From Clostridiales bacterium (GTDB lineage: Bacteria; Bacillota; Clostridia; Lachnospirales; Lachnospiraceae), in NCBI GenBank assembly GCA_018365455.1, contig JAGZJZ010000012.1, positions 87,787 to 151,786 of the forward strand: a DNA stretch of 64,000 bases. The letters are read 5' to 3'. Position 1 is the first letter of the stretch. Every line of letters starts with the position of its first letter. Below, piece by piece: positions 1 through 8,341 of this stretch. The notes under the pieces were generated by a model that saw nothing but the letters and a program-made list of their open reading frames with translations, had not been told where the DNA came from and did no database searches. Both the position numbers and the translations under genes were made by a program.

Positions 1-189
1 ATAAATTAAAAAAGCCTCGCCCTGCTGCAAATAAAATTTTTGTCCTCCTGTTTCATAGGTCCCCTTTCCTTTCAAAACCACATGCATCAAGTAGTGGGGA
101 CGCAATGCCGGTCCAAAAAAATGACCGGATTCACATTTCTCCCGCCCGGCATAATACACTGACAGAGACTTTGAATACCTGCTTTCCAT
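1..189 (-). CDS. AraC-family regulator, N-terminal part (runs off the window)
   Basis: An open frame reads from an ATG at 189 leftwards to the edge, giving 63 residues (MESRYSKSLSVYYAG...). A GAAAGGAGG ribosome-binding site lies just upstream. The piece is the start of an AraC-type sugar-binding cupin: the FFGPALRPHYLMHVV stretch and the following GKGTYETGGQ strand align with the same region of the complete regulator at 2529-3440 (FGPQTRTEYVIHVI), so the two are paralogues. The HTH half lies outside the window. It is divergent from melA with about 136 bp between them, the usual layout of an AraC activator and its target gene. Inference: it controls melA. The frame is short, but the RBS and paralogy make it convincing. 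Confidence 0.8.
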   Translation of the reverse strand, partial: MESRYSKSLSVYYAGREKCESGHFFGPALRPHYLMHVVLKGKGTYETGGQKFYLQQGEAFLIY

Positions 190-325
190 ATATCCTCCTT
201 TCTATTACCTTTCAACAAATCAACAATTTTTACGAAACAATTTAGATAGTCTCTCCATAGGATATATTATATAATAATTTACAACAGATAACAAATATAA
301 TCCACTTAAAACCAGGAGGTCTCAT
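190..325. promoter_or_regulatory. Divergent araC-like / melA control region
   Basis: AT-rich intergenic region. On the plus strand a TATAAT hexamer lies at 270-275, and the -35 position 17 bp upstream (TAGTCT, 247-252) is poor, as expected for an activator-dependent promoter. The melA ribosome-binding site AGGAGG is at 314-319. The facing araC-like gene has its own GGAGG just upstream of 189. No clear operator repeat was found. Confidence 0.45.
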
Positions 326-1648
326 ATGATTAAAATAACATTTATGGGTGCCGGAAGCACTATATTTGCAAGAAATGTACTGGGTGACTGTATGTGCACC
401 CCAGCTTTATGCGAAAGTGAAATAGCACTCTATGACATCGACAGGCAGCGTCTTGAAGATTCAGAAATTATTTTACAGGCAATCAACAAAAACGTAAATG
501 AAGGACGAGCTACCATTAAGACTTATTTAGGAGTAGAAAATCGTAAAGATGCACTCCGTAATGCAAATTTTGTTGTGAATGCAATACAGGTAGGCGGATA
601 TGATCCCTGCACGATTACAGACTTTGAAATCCCCAAAAAATACGGCTTAAGGCAGACAATTGCAGATACCCTGGGAATCGGCGGTATTATGAGAGCCCTG
701 CGTACTATTCCGGTTATGGCTGATTTTGCAAAAGATATGGAAGAAGTATGCCCAGACACTCTTTTTATGAATTATACCAACCCTATGGCTATGTTAACCG
801 GTTATATGCAGCGCTATACCAAAATTAAAACCGTAGGTCTGTGCCACAGCGTTCAGAAATGTTCTGAAGATCTGATGAAAGCCCTTGGCATGGAAGATAA
901 ACTGGATGGCAGACGGGAACTCATCGCCGGAATCAATCATATGGGATGGCTTCTGGATCTCCGTGATCAGGACGGAAATGATCTATATCCCGAAATCCGT
1001 GAACGTGCTGCAAAGAAAAATGCAGAAGAAAAACATGATGACATGGTTCGTTACGAATATATTAATACATTGGGATATTACTGTACAGAATCCAGTGAAC
1101 ATAACTCCGAATATAATTCTTTCTTCATTAAATCCAAATATCCGGAACTGATTGAAGCATACAATATTCCTTTAGATGAATATCCAAGAAGATGTATCAA
1201 ACAGATCGCTGAGTGGGAAAGTGAAAAGGCCTCTATTCTGAAGGATGGCAAGATCACCCATGAACGTTCCCTGGAATACGCTTCTTACATTATGGAAGCC
1301 GTGGTTACTAATAAACCTTACAAAATAGGCGGTAACGTATTAAATACCGGTTTGATTGACAATCTGCCTGCAGATGCCTGTGTAGAAGTTCCATGCCTTG
1401 TAGACGGCAGCGGAGTTACTCCATGCCACGTAGGACGTCTACCGGTACAGTTAGCTGCTATGAATATGACTAATATTAATCCTCAGCTGCTGACCATTGA
1501 AGCAGCCGTTACCAAAGACCGCAGCCATATCTACCAGGCTGCTATGATGGACCCGCATACCGGAGCGGAACTTAATATCACTGACATTAAAAAAATGTGT
1601 GATGAATTAATCGAAGCACATGGGGATTACATGAAAGATTTCCAGTAA
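326..1648 (+). CDS. melA: GH4 alpha-galactosidase (MelA type)
   Basis: 440-residue NAD+- and Mn2+-dependent glycosidase of family GH4 that hydrolyses alpha-1,6-galactosides such as melibiose and raffinose in the cytoplasm. Visible: the N-terminal Rossmann motif FMGAGSTIF (6-14), DTLGIGGIMRALRTIP (about 114-129), the NYTNPMAM block at 149-156, the Mn-binding GLCHS with Cys173-His174, and AGINHMGW with His205. The sequence resembles E. coli MelA along its whole length and the length is normal for the family. Start chosen at the ATG 6 nt after AGGAGG. It is monocistronic, followed by a strong terminator, and divergent from an AraC-like regulator. GH4 uses an oxidation-elimination mechanism unlike that of the GH36 alpha-galactosidase encoded 7 kb away. 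Other GH4 activities (alpha-glucosidase, alpha-glucuronidase) are possible but less likely. Confidence 0.9.
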   Translation: MIKITFMGAGSTIFARNVLGDCMCTPALCESEIALYDIDRQRLEDSEIILQAINKNVNEGRATIKTYLGVENRKDALRNANFVVNAIQVGGYDPCTITDFEIPKKYGLRQTIADTLGIGGIMRALRTIPVMADFAKDMEEVCPDTLFMNYTNPMAMLTGYMQRYTKIKTVGLCHSVQKCSEDLMKALGMEDKLDGRRELIAGINHMGWLLDLRDQDGNDLYPEIRERAAKKNAEEKHDDMVRYEYINTLGYYCTESSEHNSEYNSFFIKSKYPELIEAYNIPLDEYPRRCIKQIAEWESEKASILKDGKITHERSLEYASYIMEAVVTNKPYKIGGNVLNTGLIDNLPADACVEVPCLVDGSGVTPCHVGRLPVQLAAMNMTNINPQLLTIEAAVTKDRSHIYQAAMMDPHTGAELNITDIKKMCDELIEAHGDYMKDFQ

Positions 1649-1672
1649 TAATCCGATAAACATACTATATCA

Positions 1673-1712
1673 GGGGCGCCCTAAATGCAGTAATTAGGGT
1701 GCCCCTTTTTTA
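1673..1712 (+). terminator. Rho-independent terminator of melA
   Basis: Twelve-bp stem GGGGCGCCCTAA (1673-1684) / TTAGGGTGCCCC (1694-1705) with one G-U pair and a 9-nt loop, followed directly by six T residues. Confidence 0.9.
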
Positions 1713-1782
1713 TCCTTCCACTCTTAATGCTTTATATTTATCCAGTACATAAATAAATAAAAATAAACGCAGTTGCAGATTT

Positions 1783-2154
1783 TTACATCAATTTCTGAAA
1801 GTCATCAACTGAATTAGAAGCTGCCGCTATTCTTATCCACCCCGACAATTTGTCCACATCCTTTTCGGAAATAATTTTCTGCCTCAAATCATCTGATACA
1901 GTACCTTTCATATCCAGAAATTCTACGATAGCTTCTGCCTTTCCCTGAGACAGCCCCTGAGAAATCCCATCATCTACCAGCATTTGACCTAATCTTGTCA
2001 TATTCATTACCTCCTTTACTTCATTCATTTCTTCATATTTTAAAAACTTTTCTGCAAGTGCGTAAATTACGGCTTGTATCTTTTGGGCTTCTTCTGCTTT
2101 TAAACAAATTTCTCTGCCGACAATCTGAAGTGCATTCTTTATCCTGCATCTCAC
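1783..2154 (-). pseudogene. 5'-truncated Rpn / PD-(D/E)XK transposase-like gene remnant
   Basis: 123 residues, corresponding only to the C-terminal third of the roughly 300-residue Rpn-family (PD-(D/E)XK recombination-promoting nuclease / putative transposase) proteins. The ISQGLSQGKAEAIVEFL segment, and an end of the type IAAASNSVDDFQKLM, are typical of their tails. The nuclease core is missing. The frame begins at a GTG and has no good ribosome-binding site; a stop codon lies 30-40 bp upstream in frame. It sits alone in AT-rich sequence between melA and the msm-type regulator. A second fragment of the same family enters at the right edge (63850-64000). Family assignment is from the tail only. 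It is probably a decayed copy, though translation of a short protein cannot be excluded. Confidence 0.6.
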
Positions 2155-2528
2155 TTTCCATATACTAATGCAGAAATTTACCTATTTCAAAAACAGAGCA
2201 AATCAGAAATTGCTCCACATATAAGATAATGGCTGAATTTATATTTTTACTTTTTAATTGAATTTCGCTTTGAAATAAAGCGTAGAATAAAATCAGAAAT
2301 TAGAATTTAGTGCTTAATGCTTATAAATAGATAAATTTTCGCATCTAACCACTATCTTATTAAATATAATAGCAAACTAATTCTTTGCTGTCAATATGTA
2401 TTCAGAATATACTTTTCTATAGAGTCAGAAAATGCCTGTTTCTCTGCAATCCCCACACGCTCTTTAAGTTGACGCATTTCCCCCGCTATATTATAATAAA
2501 CGTACAGTTAAATAGAGGAGGGGATTAC
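2155..2528 (+). promoter_or_regulatory. AT-rich gap with strong promoter for the msm-type araC
   Basis: Most of this 374-bp gap is AT-rich with nothing recognisable apart from a small hairpin (GAGCAA/TTGCTC). At its right end is a clear sigma-A promoter: -35 TTGACG at 2469-2474 and -10 TATAAT at 2492-2497, with a 17-bp spacer. The GAGGAGGGG ribosome-binding site follows at about 2515-2523, six nt before the ATG at 2529. Confidence 0.75.
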
Positions 2529-3440
2529 ATGGAATTACAGGTTGGTTATACCGACTCTGCCAACTACAAGTGTCTGGAAGACCTGCAGCGTAACTATGTG
2601 GATCTGTACCTGAGCTATTGTGGGATTGAAAATTGTGAAGCCGGATTTGGCTTTGGGCCCCAGACCAGGACGGAATATGTAATACATGTCATAACGAAAG
2701 GCAGAGGCTTTTTTCAAGTAGGCAAAGAAATATATCCTCTGGAAAAGGATCAGGCTTTTTTAATTACACCTGGTGTAGAGAGTTATTACGAGGCTGATAA
2801 AGAAGATCCCTGGTCATATATTTGGATAGGATTTAATGGTCTGAAGTCCTATGAATGCATTTCAAATGCCGGTTTTTCAAAAGAAGAACCTACTATTTCA
2901 CTTAATTGTACGGACAAGCTGATTTCCTGTATTTCCCAAATGCTGGAAGCTCGACAGCTTACATACGCAAATGAACTAAAGCGGGGCAGCTTATTAATGC
3001 AATTTATGGCTTTCATCATTGAAGACTATTCCCTTCGGGATCAGGAGCATATTAACTACGATTATTCCGGAGCAATCTATGTAAAGCATGCCATTAATTT
3101 TATGTCCCACAACTACTCGAAAAAGATAAAAATTAATGACCTGGCTAATTATATCGGCATTAACCGAAGCTATCTTACCAATAGCTTTAAAAAAGCAATG
3201 GGTGTCTCACCACAGGAATTCCTGGTAAATCTTCGTATGAATAAAGCGGCTTCTCTCCTACAAAAAACGGCTTTACCAATCAGTACGATTGCGATCCAGG
3301 TTGGCTATGACGACCCATTGGCTTTTTCCAAGATATTTAAACAAAAATACAGTGTCAGCCCAAAGGCATTCCGGGAAATGCCGGAGCAGCTTGTGACACT
3401 GGGTAAAAAAAATGATTACGTAAATGTACGCTCATTGTAA
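2529..3440 (+). CDS. AraC-family regulator (MsmR-like)
   Basis: 303-residue transcription factor. Residues about 30-170 form the AraC sugar-binding cupin and dimerisation domain (FGPQTRTEYVIHVI, GRGFFQVGKEIYPL, DPWSYIWIGFNG). Residues about 190-290 carry two HTH motifs: LANYIGINRSYLTNSFKK, then STIAIQVGYDDPLAFSKIFK, which leads into the usual FK..YSVSPKAFR signature. An upstream start at 2385 is possible in frame, but the GAGGAGGGG site and the homology both begin at 2529. It faces the msmEFG-like importer tail to tail. The set (regulator, MsmEFG importer, GH36 alpha-galactosidase) matches the multiple-sugar-metabolism loci of Firmicutes, so a role as raffinose/melibiose-responsive activator is inferred. 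It is paralogous to the partial gene at 1-189. Confidence 0.88.
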   Translation: MELQVGYTDSANYKCLEDLQRNYVDLYLSYCGIENCEAGFGFGPQTRTEYVIHVITKGRGFFQVGKEIYPLEKDQAFLITPGVESYYEADKEDPWSYIWIGFNGLKSYECISNAGFSKEEPTISLNCTDKLISCISQMLEARQLTYANELKRGSLLMQFMAFIIEDYSLRDQEHINYDYSGAIYVKHAINFMSHNYSKKIKINDLANYIGINRSYLTNSFKKAMGVSPQEFLVNLRMNKAASLLQKTALPISTIAIQVGYDDPLAFSKIFKQKYSVSPKAFREMPEQLVTLGKKNDYVNVRSL

Positions 3441-3467
3441 GCAATTTAATCCAAAGCTTCTGAGTGT

Positions 3468-3497
3468 AAAAGGGGGCGTTTTAAGCGTCCCCTTTTG
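3468..3497. terminator. Bidirectional terminator between araC and msmG-like gene
   Basis: AAAAGGGGGCG pairs with CGTCCCCTTTT around a TTTTAAG loop. There are A/T runs on both sides, so it can end transcripts from both convergent genes. Confidence 0.85.
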
Positions 3498-3506
3498 TAT
3501 TTCTCC

Positions 3507-4337
3507 TTATAATTTCCCACCAGAGGTTGCAATACCTTCGATGAACTGTTTTTGGAAGATTACATAAATAATGATCATCGGCAGGCAGGCGATCAGAGAT
3601 GCCGCCATCAGTTCCGGGAACTTTGTTACATACTGTCCCTGCATTTTAGCCAGTGCTGCAGACAGGGTAAGCATATTCTTGTCTGTATTTACAATCATCG
3701 GCCACATCAGGTCTTTAAATGCGAATACCGCTGTAAAGATACCCAGTGCCACCATTGCTGATCTTGTGAGCGGTGCCATAATAAAAAGGAATGTCTGTCC
3801 GATATTACAGCCGTCCAGTCTCGCTGCCTCTTCCAGATCATTTGGCAGTCCCATGTATCCCTGTCTCAGCAGAAAGGTTCCAAATGCTGTAACAAGACCC
3901 GGGAAGACCAGCGCAAAAATGGTATTCATCATACCCATTTTACTGATCATTAAGTACTGAGGAATGATAAAAATCTGTGCCGGTATCATCATCTGGAATA
4001 ACACCAGTGAAAACATCAGGTTTTTTCCTTTAAAATTCAGACGTCCGAAGGCATAACCCGCCATAGTAGCTGTGATAACCGCACACAAAACTCTTCCAAC
4101 AATTAACATTAATGTATTTTTATAAAGCAGCAGGAAGTTCATATTATTCCATACCGCCTTAAATGCGTCTGTTCTCCACACCTTGGGGAAAATTACAAAC
4201 GGGTCAACCTGCGTTGCTTCTGTTACCGATTTAAATGCCGTTAATATCATCCAGAGGAAAGGCACAAGCATGGTAATAGAAATTAAAATCAATATGACAT
4301 GAATCAATACCGAAACAGCTTTTCTCTTTGTTTCCAT
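3507..4337 (-). CDS. Sugar ABC transporter permease (MsmG/MalG type)
   Basis: 276-residue inner-membrane permease with about six membrane segments. The EAA loop that contacts the ATPase is visible as LEEAARLDGCNIGQTFLFI (about residues 178-196). N-terminal MLVPFLWMILTAFKSVTEA is typical of the MalG/CUT1 subfamily. Last gene of the binding protein-MsmF-MsmG operon, starting 14 bp after the preceding permease, with GGAGG upstream. Together with 4352-5248 it forms the channel for an oligosaccharide, probably an alpha-galactoside given the neighbouring GH36 and GH4 enzymes. No ATP-binding subunit is encoded here; CUT1 importers of Firmicutes often share one MsmK/MalK encoded elsewhere. Confidence 0.9.
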   Translation of the reverse strand: METKRKAVSVLIHVILILISITMLVPFLWMILTAFKSVTEATQVDPFVIFPKVWRTDAFKAVWNNMNFLLLYKNTLMLIVGRVLCAVITATMAGYAFGRLNFKGKNLMFSLVLFQMMIPAQIFIIPQYLMISKMGMMNTIFALVFPGLVTAFGTFLLRQGYMGLPNDLEEAARLDGCNIGQTFLFIMAPLTRSAMVALGIFTAVFAFKDLMWPMIVNTDKNMLTLSAALAKMQGQYVTKFPELMAASLIACLPMIIIYVIFQKQFIEGIATSGGKL

Positions 4338-4351
4338 TGCTTTCCCTCCTT

Positions 4352-5248
4352 CTAATTATAGTGAACCCATTTTTTCTGTCCGATCATTTGGAATACGGTA
4401 ATAATCATGATTACTACAAGAAGCAGCACAACGATTGTTGAACCGTAACCGAGGTTTTTCTCCGTAAAGGAATAACGGTAGAACAGATACACCAGTGACT
4501 GGGTCTTTTCCAGCGCCGGATTGGATTTATCCATCACCATGAAGATCAAGTCAAATACCTGTAAGGCACCGATCACTCTTGTAACTAATACAAAGAAAAT
4601 CGTAGGGGAGATCAGCGGAATGGTAATATGGAAAAACTGCTTGATTCCGGTGGCGCCGTCAATTTCCGCAGCTTCATAATAATCATGGGGAACCTCCTGT
4701 AATCCAGACAGGAACAATACCATATTGTAACCGATGATTGACCAAACGCCGATAACTGCAATGGCAAATACTGCGATCTTAGGATTGGAAATCCAGTTTG
4801 TTTTTGTATGGAGCAGATTGTTGATCAAACCAAAATCAGAGTTATATAACCATCTCCAGACCATTGCAATCGCTGCTGGAGCAGCAACCATCGGCAGGAA
4901 AAAAATCGTTCTGTATACGCTGCGTCCCTTCATCTTGCGATTCAGAAGAACGGCCAATACTAGTGCAATTGCGATTGAAAAAGGCACTTCCACAATTGCG
5001 TATTTAAAGGTATTTAAAAGCGCCTGCCATACCTGGCCATCATTGAATAACTTGGTATAATTAGCTGCGCCAACAAATATATTTCCTTTGCCAAAATCTC
5101 CGGTCTTGAAAAAACTCTGGTAAATCGTCTGAATAATCGGGATAATATTCAAGACAATCAAACCTATCATAGTTGGTAATATAAACGCCCAGCCCCAGAG
5201 AAACTCATTGCGGGCACGTGCGGTTCCTTTTGCTCTTGGTTTTGCCAT
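4352..5248 (-). CDS. Sugar ABC transporter permease (MsmF/MalF type)
   Basis: 298-residue permease. It has a basic N-terminus, a first membrane segment FLWGWAFILPTMIGLIVLNI and the Firmicute MsmF/UgpA feature IIPIIQTIYQSF; the EAA loop YYEAAEIDGATGIKQFFHIT (about 191-210) is followed by the LP-rich cytoplasmic segment. Pairs with the MsmG-type subunit downstream (14-bp gap). A stem-loop at 5302-5377 separates it from the binding-protein gene and probably lowers its expression relative to that gene. Substrate specificity cannot be read from the permease. Confidence 0.9.
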   Translation of the reverse strand: MAKPRAKGTARARNEFLWGWAFILPTMIGLIVLNIIPIIQTIYQSFFKTGDFGKGNIFVGAANYTKLFNDGQVWQALLNTFKYAIVEVPFSIAIALVLAVLLNRKMKGRSVYRTIFFLPMVAAPAAIAMVWRWLYNSDFGLINNLLHTKTNWISNPKIAVFAIAVIGVWSIIGYNMVLFLSGLQEVPHDYYEAAEIDGATGIKQFFHITIPLISPTIFFVLVTRVIGALQVFDLIFMVMDKSNPALEKTQSLVYLFYRYSFTEKNLGYGSTIVVLLLVVIMIITVFQMIGQKKWVHYN

Positions 5249-5295
5249 ATCCTCACTCCTCTTTTTATGTATTGCAAATCATTGGATGAAAGCGT

Positions 5296-5380
5296 AAAAA
5301 AGGTGCAATCTTCACCATTACGCCAGAGCATGTCTAAAATAGCTTTCCGGCTTACATTTTAAACAGACTCTGGCACCTTT
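5296..5380 (-). terminator. Attenuating terminator between binding-protein and permease genes
   Basis: Long hairpin on the minus-strand transcript. GGTGC (5302-5306) pairs with GCACC (5373-5377) and CCAGAG (5323-5328) with CTCTGG (5368-5373), and an AT-rich inner helix (TGTCTAAAAT / ATTTTAAACA) sits nearer the loop. The 3' side ends in six U residues. It follows the binding-protein stop codon, so it likely gives partial termination and leaves the binding protein in excess over the permeases. Confidence 0.65.
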
Positions 5381-5410
5381 TCTAAGCTGCTAATTCATTT
5401 ATTAGAAGCA

Positions 5411-6775
5411 TTACTCCTCTGCAAGAATTGCATTCATTTCTGTTGCTGCTTCTTTACAAGCATCTTCCATGCTCTTATCACCGGTCCATGCACTCTTTAA
5501 AACTTCGTTAACCTTGTTTTCCCAGGTAACTGTCTTTGTAGAATATGGTCTGATCACCATGTTTTCCGGTTTCATAACATCCAGGAAAGACTGGAGATTA
5601 AATTCCGGTACAGACTGTGCCCATGCATCTGAGGTTCCGTTATAAGCTGACATGGTAACACCTAACTGTGCCTGTTTTTCCTGTGCTTCTTTTGAACCTA
5701 AATATTCGATTAGCTGCCATGCTTCATCTGTATGGGAACCATTTGCTGCAGCTGCCCAGCCCAGTCCGTTATAGATGGTTTTTCTGGTTCCGTCCGGCGC
5801 GCTTGGAATGACTGCGAAGCTTGCGTTTTCTTTTGAATATTCATTGTCTCGATAGTAAGCAACCATCCAGGAACCCTGTGGGATCATAGCAACTTTTCCT
5901 GAAGTAAATAATGCTTCCGGATTTGTCTCAGACATAGTCTCCTGGCTTGGCATGGAGCCGTCTTTAATCATCTGTTCAATAATCTGCATACCTTTGATTG
6001 TATTTGGATCGTCATAGCCGGAAGATTTCTTGTCATCGCTGATAACCTTACCGCCCATATCATAAATCATATTGTAATAACCATCCTGGTTATTGGTATT
6101 GCGGATTGCCGTTCCATACTGGCTTCCATCCTCTTTTGTCAGTTTCTTAGCTGTTTCCACGAAAGTATCCCATGTCCAGGTGTCATCCGGATAAGCAATT
6201 CCCGCATCATCAAACATTTTCTTATTATATACCAATGCTACGGTATCTACGTCCTTTGGAACTGCATAATACTTTTCATCGTAAGTATACAGCCCCCAGA
6301 TATCTTCCGGATAGTTCGCCGGATCAATTACATCACTGCCGGAAATCTTATCTGTTAAGTCTAATAACATGTCGTTGGACATATATCTGGAACTTTCATT
6401 AGAATGCATCCAGAAAACATCCGGTAAAGTTCCACCCTGGGCACCAGCCTCTAACAGCGTCCAATATTCGTCCCAAGTTACAACCTGGAGATTGGTCTTG
6501 ATTCCCGTTTTTGTTGTAAAGTCACCCAGAATTTGATTTATGCCCGGCTCCTGGTTTGCGTCCCAGATCATAACGGACAGAGCATCACCAGAAGCGGTAT
6601 TCTCTGCAGATTCACTTCCTGCAGCCTGTGTCTCTTCTGCAGCCTGTGTTTCTCCGGCTGCCTGAGTTTCCGGTGCTTTTGTTCCTTCCGTACTGCCGGA
6701 TCCACCCCCGCACGCGATAAGTGATAACGCCATTGCTGCTGCCATAGTCAAAGTTACTACCTTTTTCAATTTCAT
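5411..6775 (-). CDS. Sugar ABC transporter substrate-binding lipoprotein (MsmE type)
   Basis: 454 residues. Lipoprotein signal peptide with lipobox LSLIAC; the lipidated Cys is residue 22. It is followed by a Gly-rich stretch and a low-complexity linker of repeated ETQAAG/AEETQAAG units (about 36-57), then a family 1 extracellular solute-binding fold (VMIWDANQEPGINQILGDF, TLPDVFWMHSNESSRY, VAMIPQGSWMV, AANGSHTDEAWQLIEYL). ATG 8 nt after AAGGAGG. First gene of the importer operon, and likely the most abundant product because of the hairpin behind it. The ligand is probably an alpha-galactoside or related oligosaccharide (inference from context). Confidence 0.92.
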   Translation of the reverse strand: MKLKKVVTLTMAAAMALSLIACGGGSGSTEGTKAPETQAAGETQAAEETQAAGSESAENTASGDALSVMIWDANQEPGINQILGDFTTKTGIKTNLQVVTWDEYWTLLEAGAQGGTLPDVFWMHSNESSRYMSNDMLLDLTDKISGSDVIDPANYPEDIWGLYTYDEKYYAVPKDVDTVALVYNKKMFDDAGIAYPDDTWTWDTFVETAKKLTKEDGSQYGTAIRNTNNQDGYYNMIYDMGGKVISDDKKSSGYDDPNTIKGMQIIEQMIKDGSMPSQETMSETNPEALFTSGKVAMIPQGSWMVAYYRDNEYSKENASFAVIPSAPDGTRKTIYNGLGWAAAANGSHTDEAWQLIEYLGSKEAQEKQAQLGVTMSAYNGTSDAWAQSVPEFNLQSFLDVMKPENMVIRPYSTKTVTWENKVNEVLKSAWTGDKSMEDACKEAATEMNAILAEE

Positions 6776-7357
6776 ACTTATTTCCTCCTTTAAAATAAAT
6801 ATTGTCTAATGTTCCAGTATGCTCACCTTTTTTCATTCGGTGTTTTCTAACTTGTCCCTATTATATCAAATATGGTAAAATGTTAAATGGTTAATCGTAG
6901 TGTTTTTATGTCAAAATGTTATTTATACATAATTAAAATTAATTTTTATGTGCACTTTGACCACACAAAGGGTTTTCCTTTAAAATATCAAAAGTCTGCT
7001 CTTTATTTTTTGCACATTATATCTATGTTTTAGTTATTTTTTTGTGCATTATTATCCCATGGCACCATATAAATATCACATTTTTCCATGTTTTTTGCCC
7101 TATTCTATGAGAAAACGACATTTCTCCACTATTTTAGCCCAAAACACAAATATCATACCGGAGGATTACATTTTTCCTCTTATTTCCTCCTGGATGATAA
7201 AGAACAAATGGCAGCCAGGATACAGGATATATGATAACACCGCATAAGATTTCTGATATTACAAATTTAACATAGATTGTTTACACTATACCATTGCTAT
7301 TTTACAGAATAATACCTATAATTTTTGACAATGATTTATATCATCTGCTATACTGTT
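6776..7357 (-). promoter_or_regulatory. Control region of the msmEFG-like operon; rest without gene
   Basis: On the minus strand a TATAAT hexamer is at 6860-6865. Just upstream, over the spacer and -35, lie three imperfect 8-bp direct repeats, ATGGTAAA/ATGTTAAA/TGGTTAA (6872-6894, plus strand), which could be a regulator site. No good -35 is seen, which fits an activated promoter. From 6900 to 7357 the sequence is AT-rich; the frame at 7044-7247 has no ribosome-binding site and no recognisable protein. Nothing else supportable. Confidence 0.5.
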
Positions 7358-7523
7358 TTAGAGCGTATTTGAAAATTCATTCCCGCCATCTGCACGCCCC
7401 CCTTTGCGGCATATTTGCCCCGAATTCAGGTTACGCAGCCCGCTACGCGCCCTTCATCCGGGACAAATCTCCCACAAAGTGTGATGCACAGCTGCGAGAA
7501 AGCAATTTTTTTACACGCTCTAA
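7358..7523. repeat. Dispersed palindromic repeat, family A (copy 1, complete)
   Basis: A 166-bp element with inverted ends TTAGAGCGT (7358-7366) and ACGCTCTAA (7515-7523), extending inwards as TTTGAAAATTC / AAGCAATTTTTTT. Internal segments CCGCCATCTGCACGCCCC, TTTGCGGCATATTTGCCCCG and GGACAAATCTCCCACAAAGTG are shared, in altered form or opposite orientation, with the copies at 31441-31606 and 45233-45395. No coding capacity. MITE- or REP-like. Confidence 0.8.
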
Positions 7524-7582
7524 CTAAATTTCATATTACCATACAGACATACTGTATAAGATACCTGAAAGGTGGGACCATT

Positions 7583-8239
7583 ATGGGATTCTTAAATCCA
7601 GACAACTTTTTAAACAGATTTTTTGGCAAAGTAGGAGATGTTATCACGTTGAATCTTTTGTTCATCCTCTGTTCTATACCACTGTTTACCATAGGGGCAT
7701 CTGCAACTGCTCTTTACTATTCCTGCATGAAAATGATAAAGGGGGATGAAACCATTGCCAGAAAGGATTTTATAAAATCCTTTAAAGAAAACTTTAAACA
7801 ATCCACGATCGTTTGGCTGGTATTTGTAGTAATTGCCGTTATACTGATCTTCAATATACAGTTTTTGGTTACGCAAGAGTCATCCTATGGAAATATGCTG
7901 AAGTATCTTTCCTATGGTATCTCAGCAATTGTCGTTTTCGAATTGTTATACATTTTCCCGGTAATCGGTGCATTTGCCAACTCCACCAAAAACCTGCTGA
8001 AAAATGCATTCCTATTCACCTACATGCACATTCCATCAACCTTAGTAATGGCTCTGCTGTGGGTAATACCATTAAGCCTTACTTTTACCGATTTAAAGCT
8101 GGCACCCCTGTATCTGTTCTGCTGGTTTTTCTTTGGCTTTGCTCTGCTTGCACTGATTTGTTCCTGGTTTTTTTATCGTATTTTTAAAAAATATCTTCCC
8201 GCTGAGGAAGAAGAAACAGAAACTGCAGCTCACATGTAG
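7583..8239 (+). CDS. YesL-like (DUF624) membrane protein
   Basis: 218 residues, about five hydrophobic segments, and a short acidic tail (EEEETETAAHM). The opening MGFLNPDNFLNRFFGKVGD followed by LNLLFILCSIPLFTIG is the hallmark of the DUF624/YesL family. These are poorly understood membrane proteins repeatedly found beside CUT1-type carbohydrate ABC importers and glycoside hydrolases. Start set at the ATG 7 nt after GAAAGGTGGG; the longer upstream frame runs through repeat A and is not credible. Placed between the msm-type importer and the GH36 gene, it probably belongs to the same alpha-galactoside module. Its biochemical role is unknown. Confidence 0.85.
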   Translation: MGFLNPDNFLNRFFGKVGDVITLNLLFILCSIPLFTIGASATALYYSCMKMIKGDETIARKDFIKSFKENFKQSTIVWLVFVVIAVILIFNIQFLVTQESSYGNMLKYLSYGISAIVVFELLYIFPVIGAFANSTKNLLKNAFLFTYMHIPSTLVMALLWVIPLSLTFTDLKLAPLYLFCWFFFGFALLALICSWFFYRIFKKYLPAEEEETETAAHM

Positions 8240-8287
8240 AAAGAGATAATACAGAAAACTACAAGACTCTGACATATCAGAATATAA

Positions 8288-8320
8288 AAACTGCCCCCTG
8301 TTATACAGAGAGGGCAGTTT
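8288..8320. terminator. Bidirectional terminator between yesL-like and GH36 genes
   Basis: AAACTGCCC (8288-8296) pairs with GGGCAGTTT (8312-8320) around CCTGTTATACAGAGA, which adds a CTGT/ACAG inner pairing. Placed between two convergent genes. Confidence 0.85.
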
Positions 8321-8341
8321 AATAATAATCCTATCTCATAA

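Noticed and set aside
7044..7247. 67-codon plus frame in the msmE upstream region
   Set aside because: AT-rich, no ribosome-binding site, odd composition (many Tyr/His/Phe/Pro), no family.
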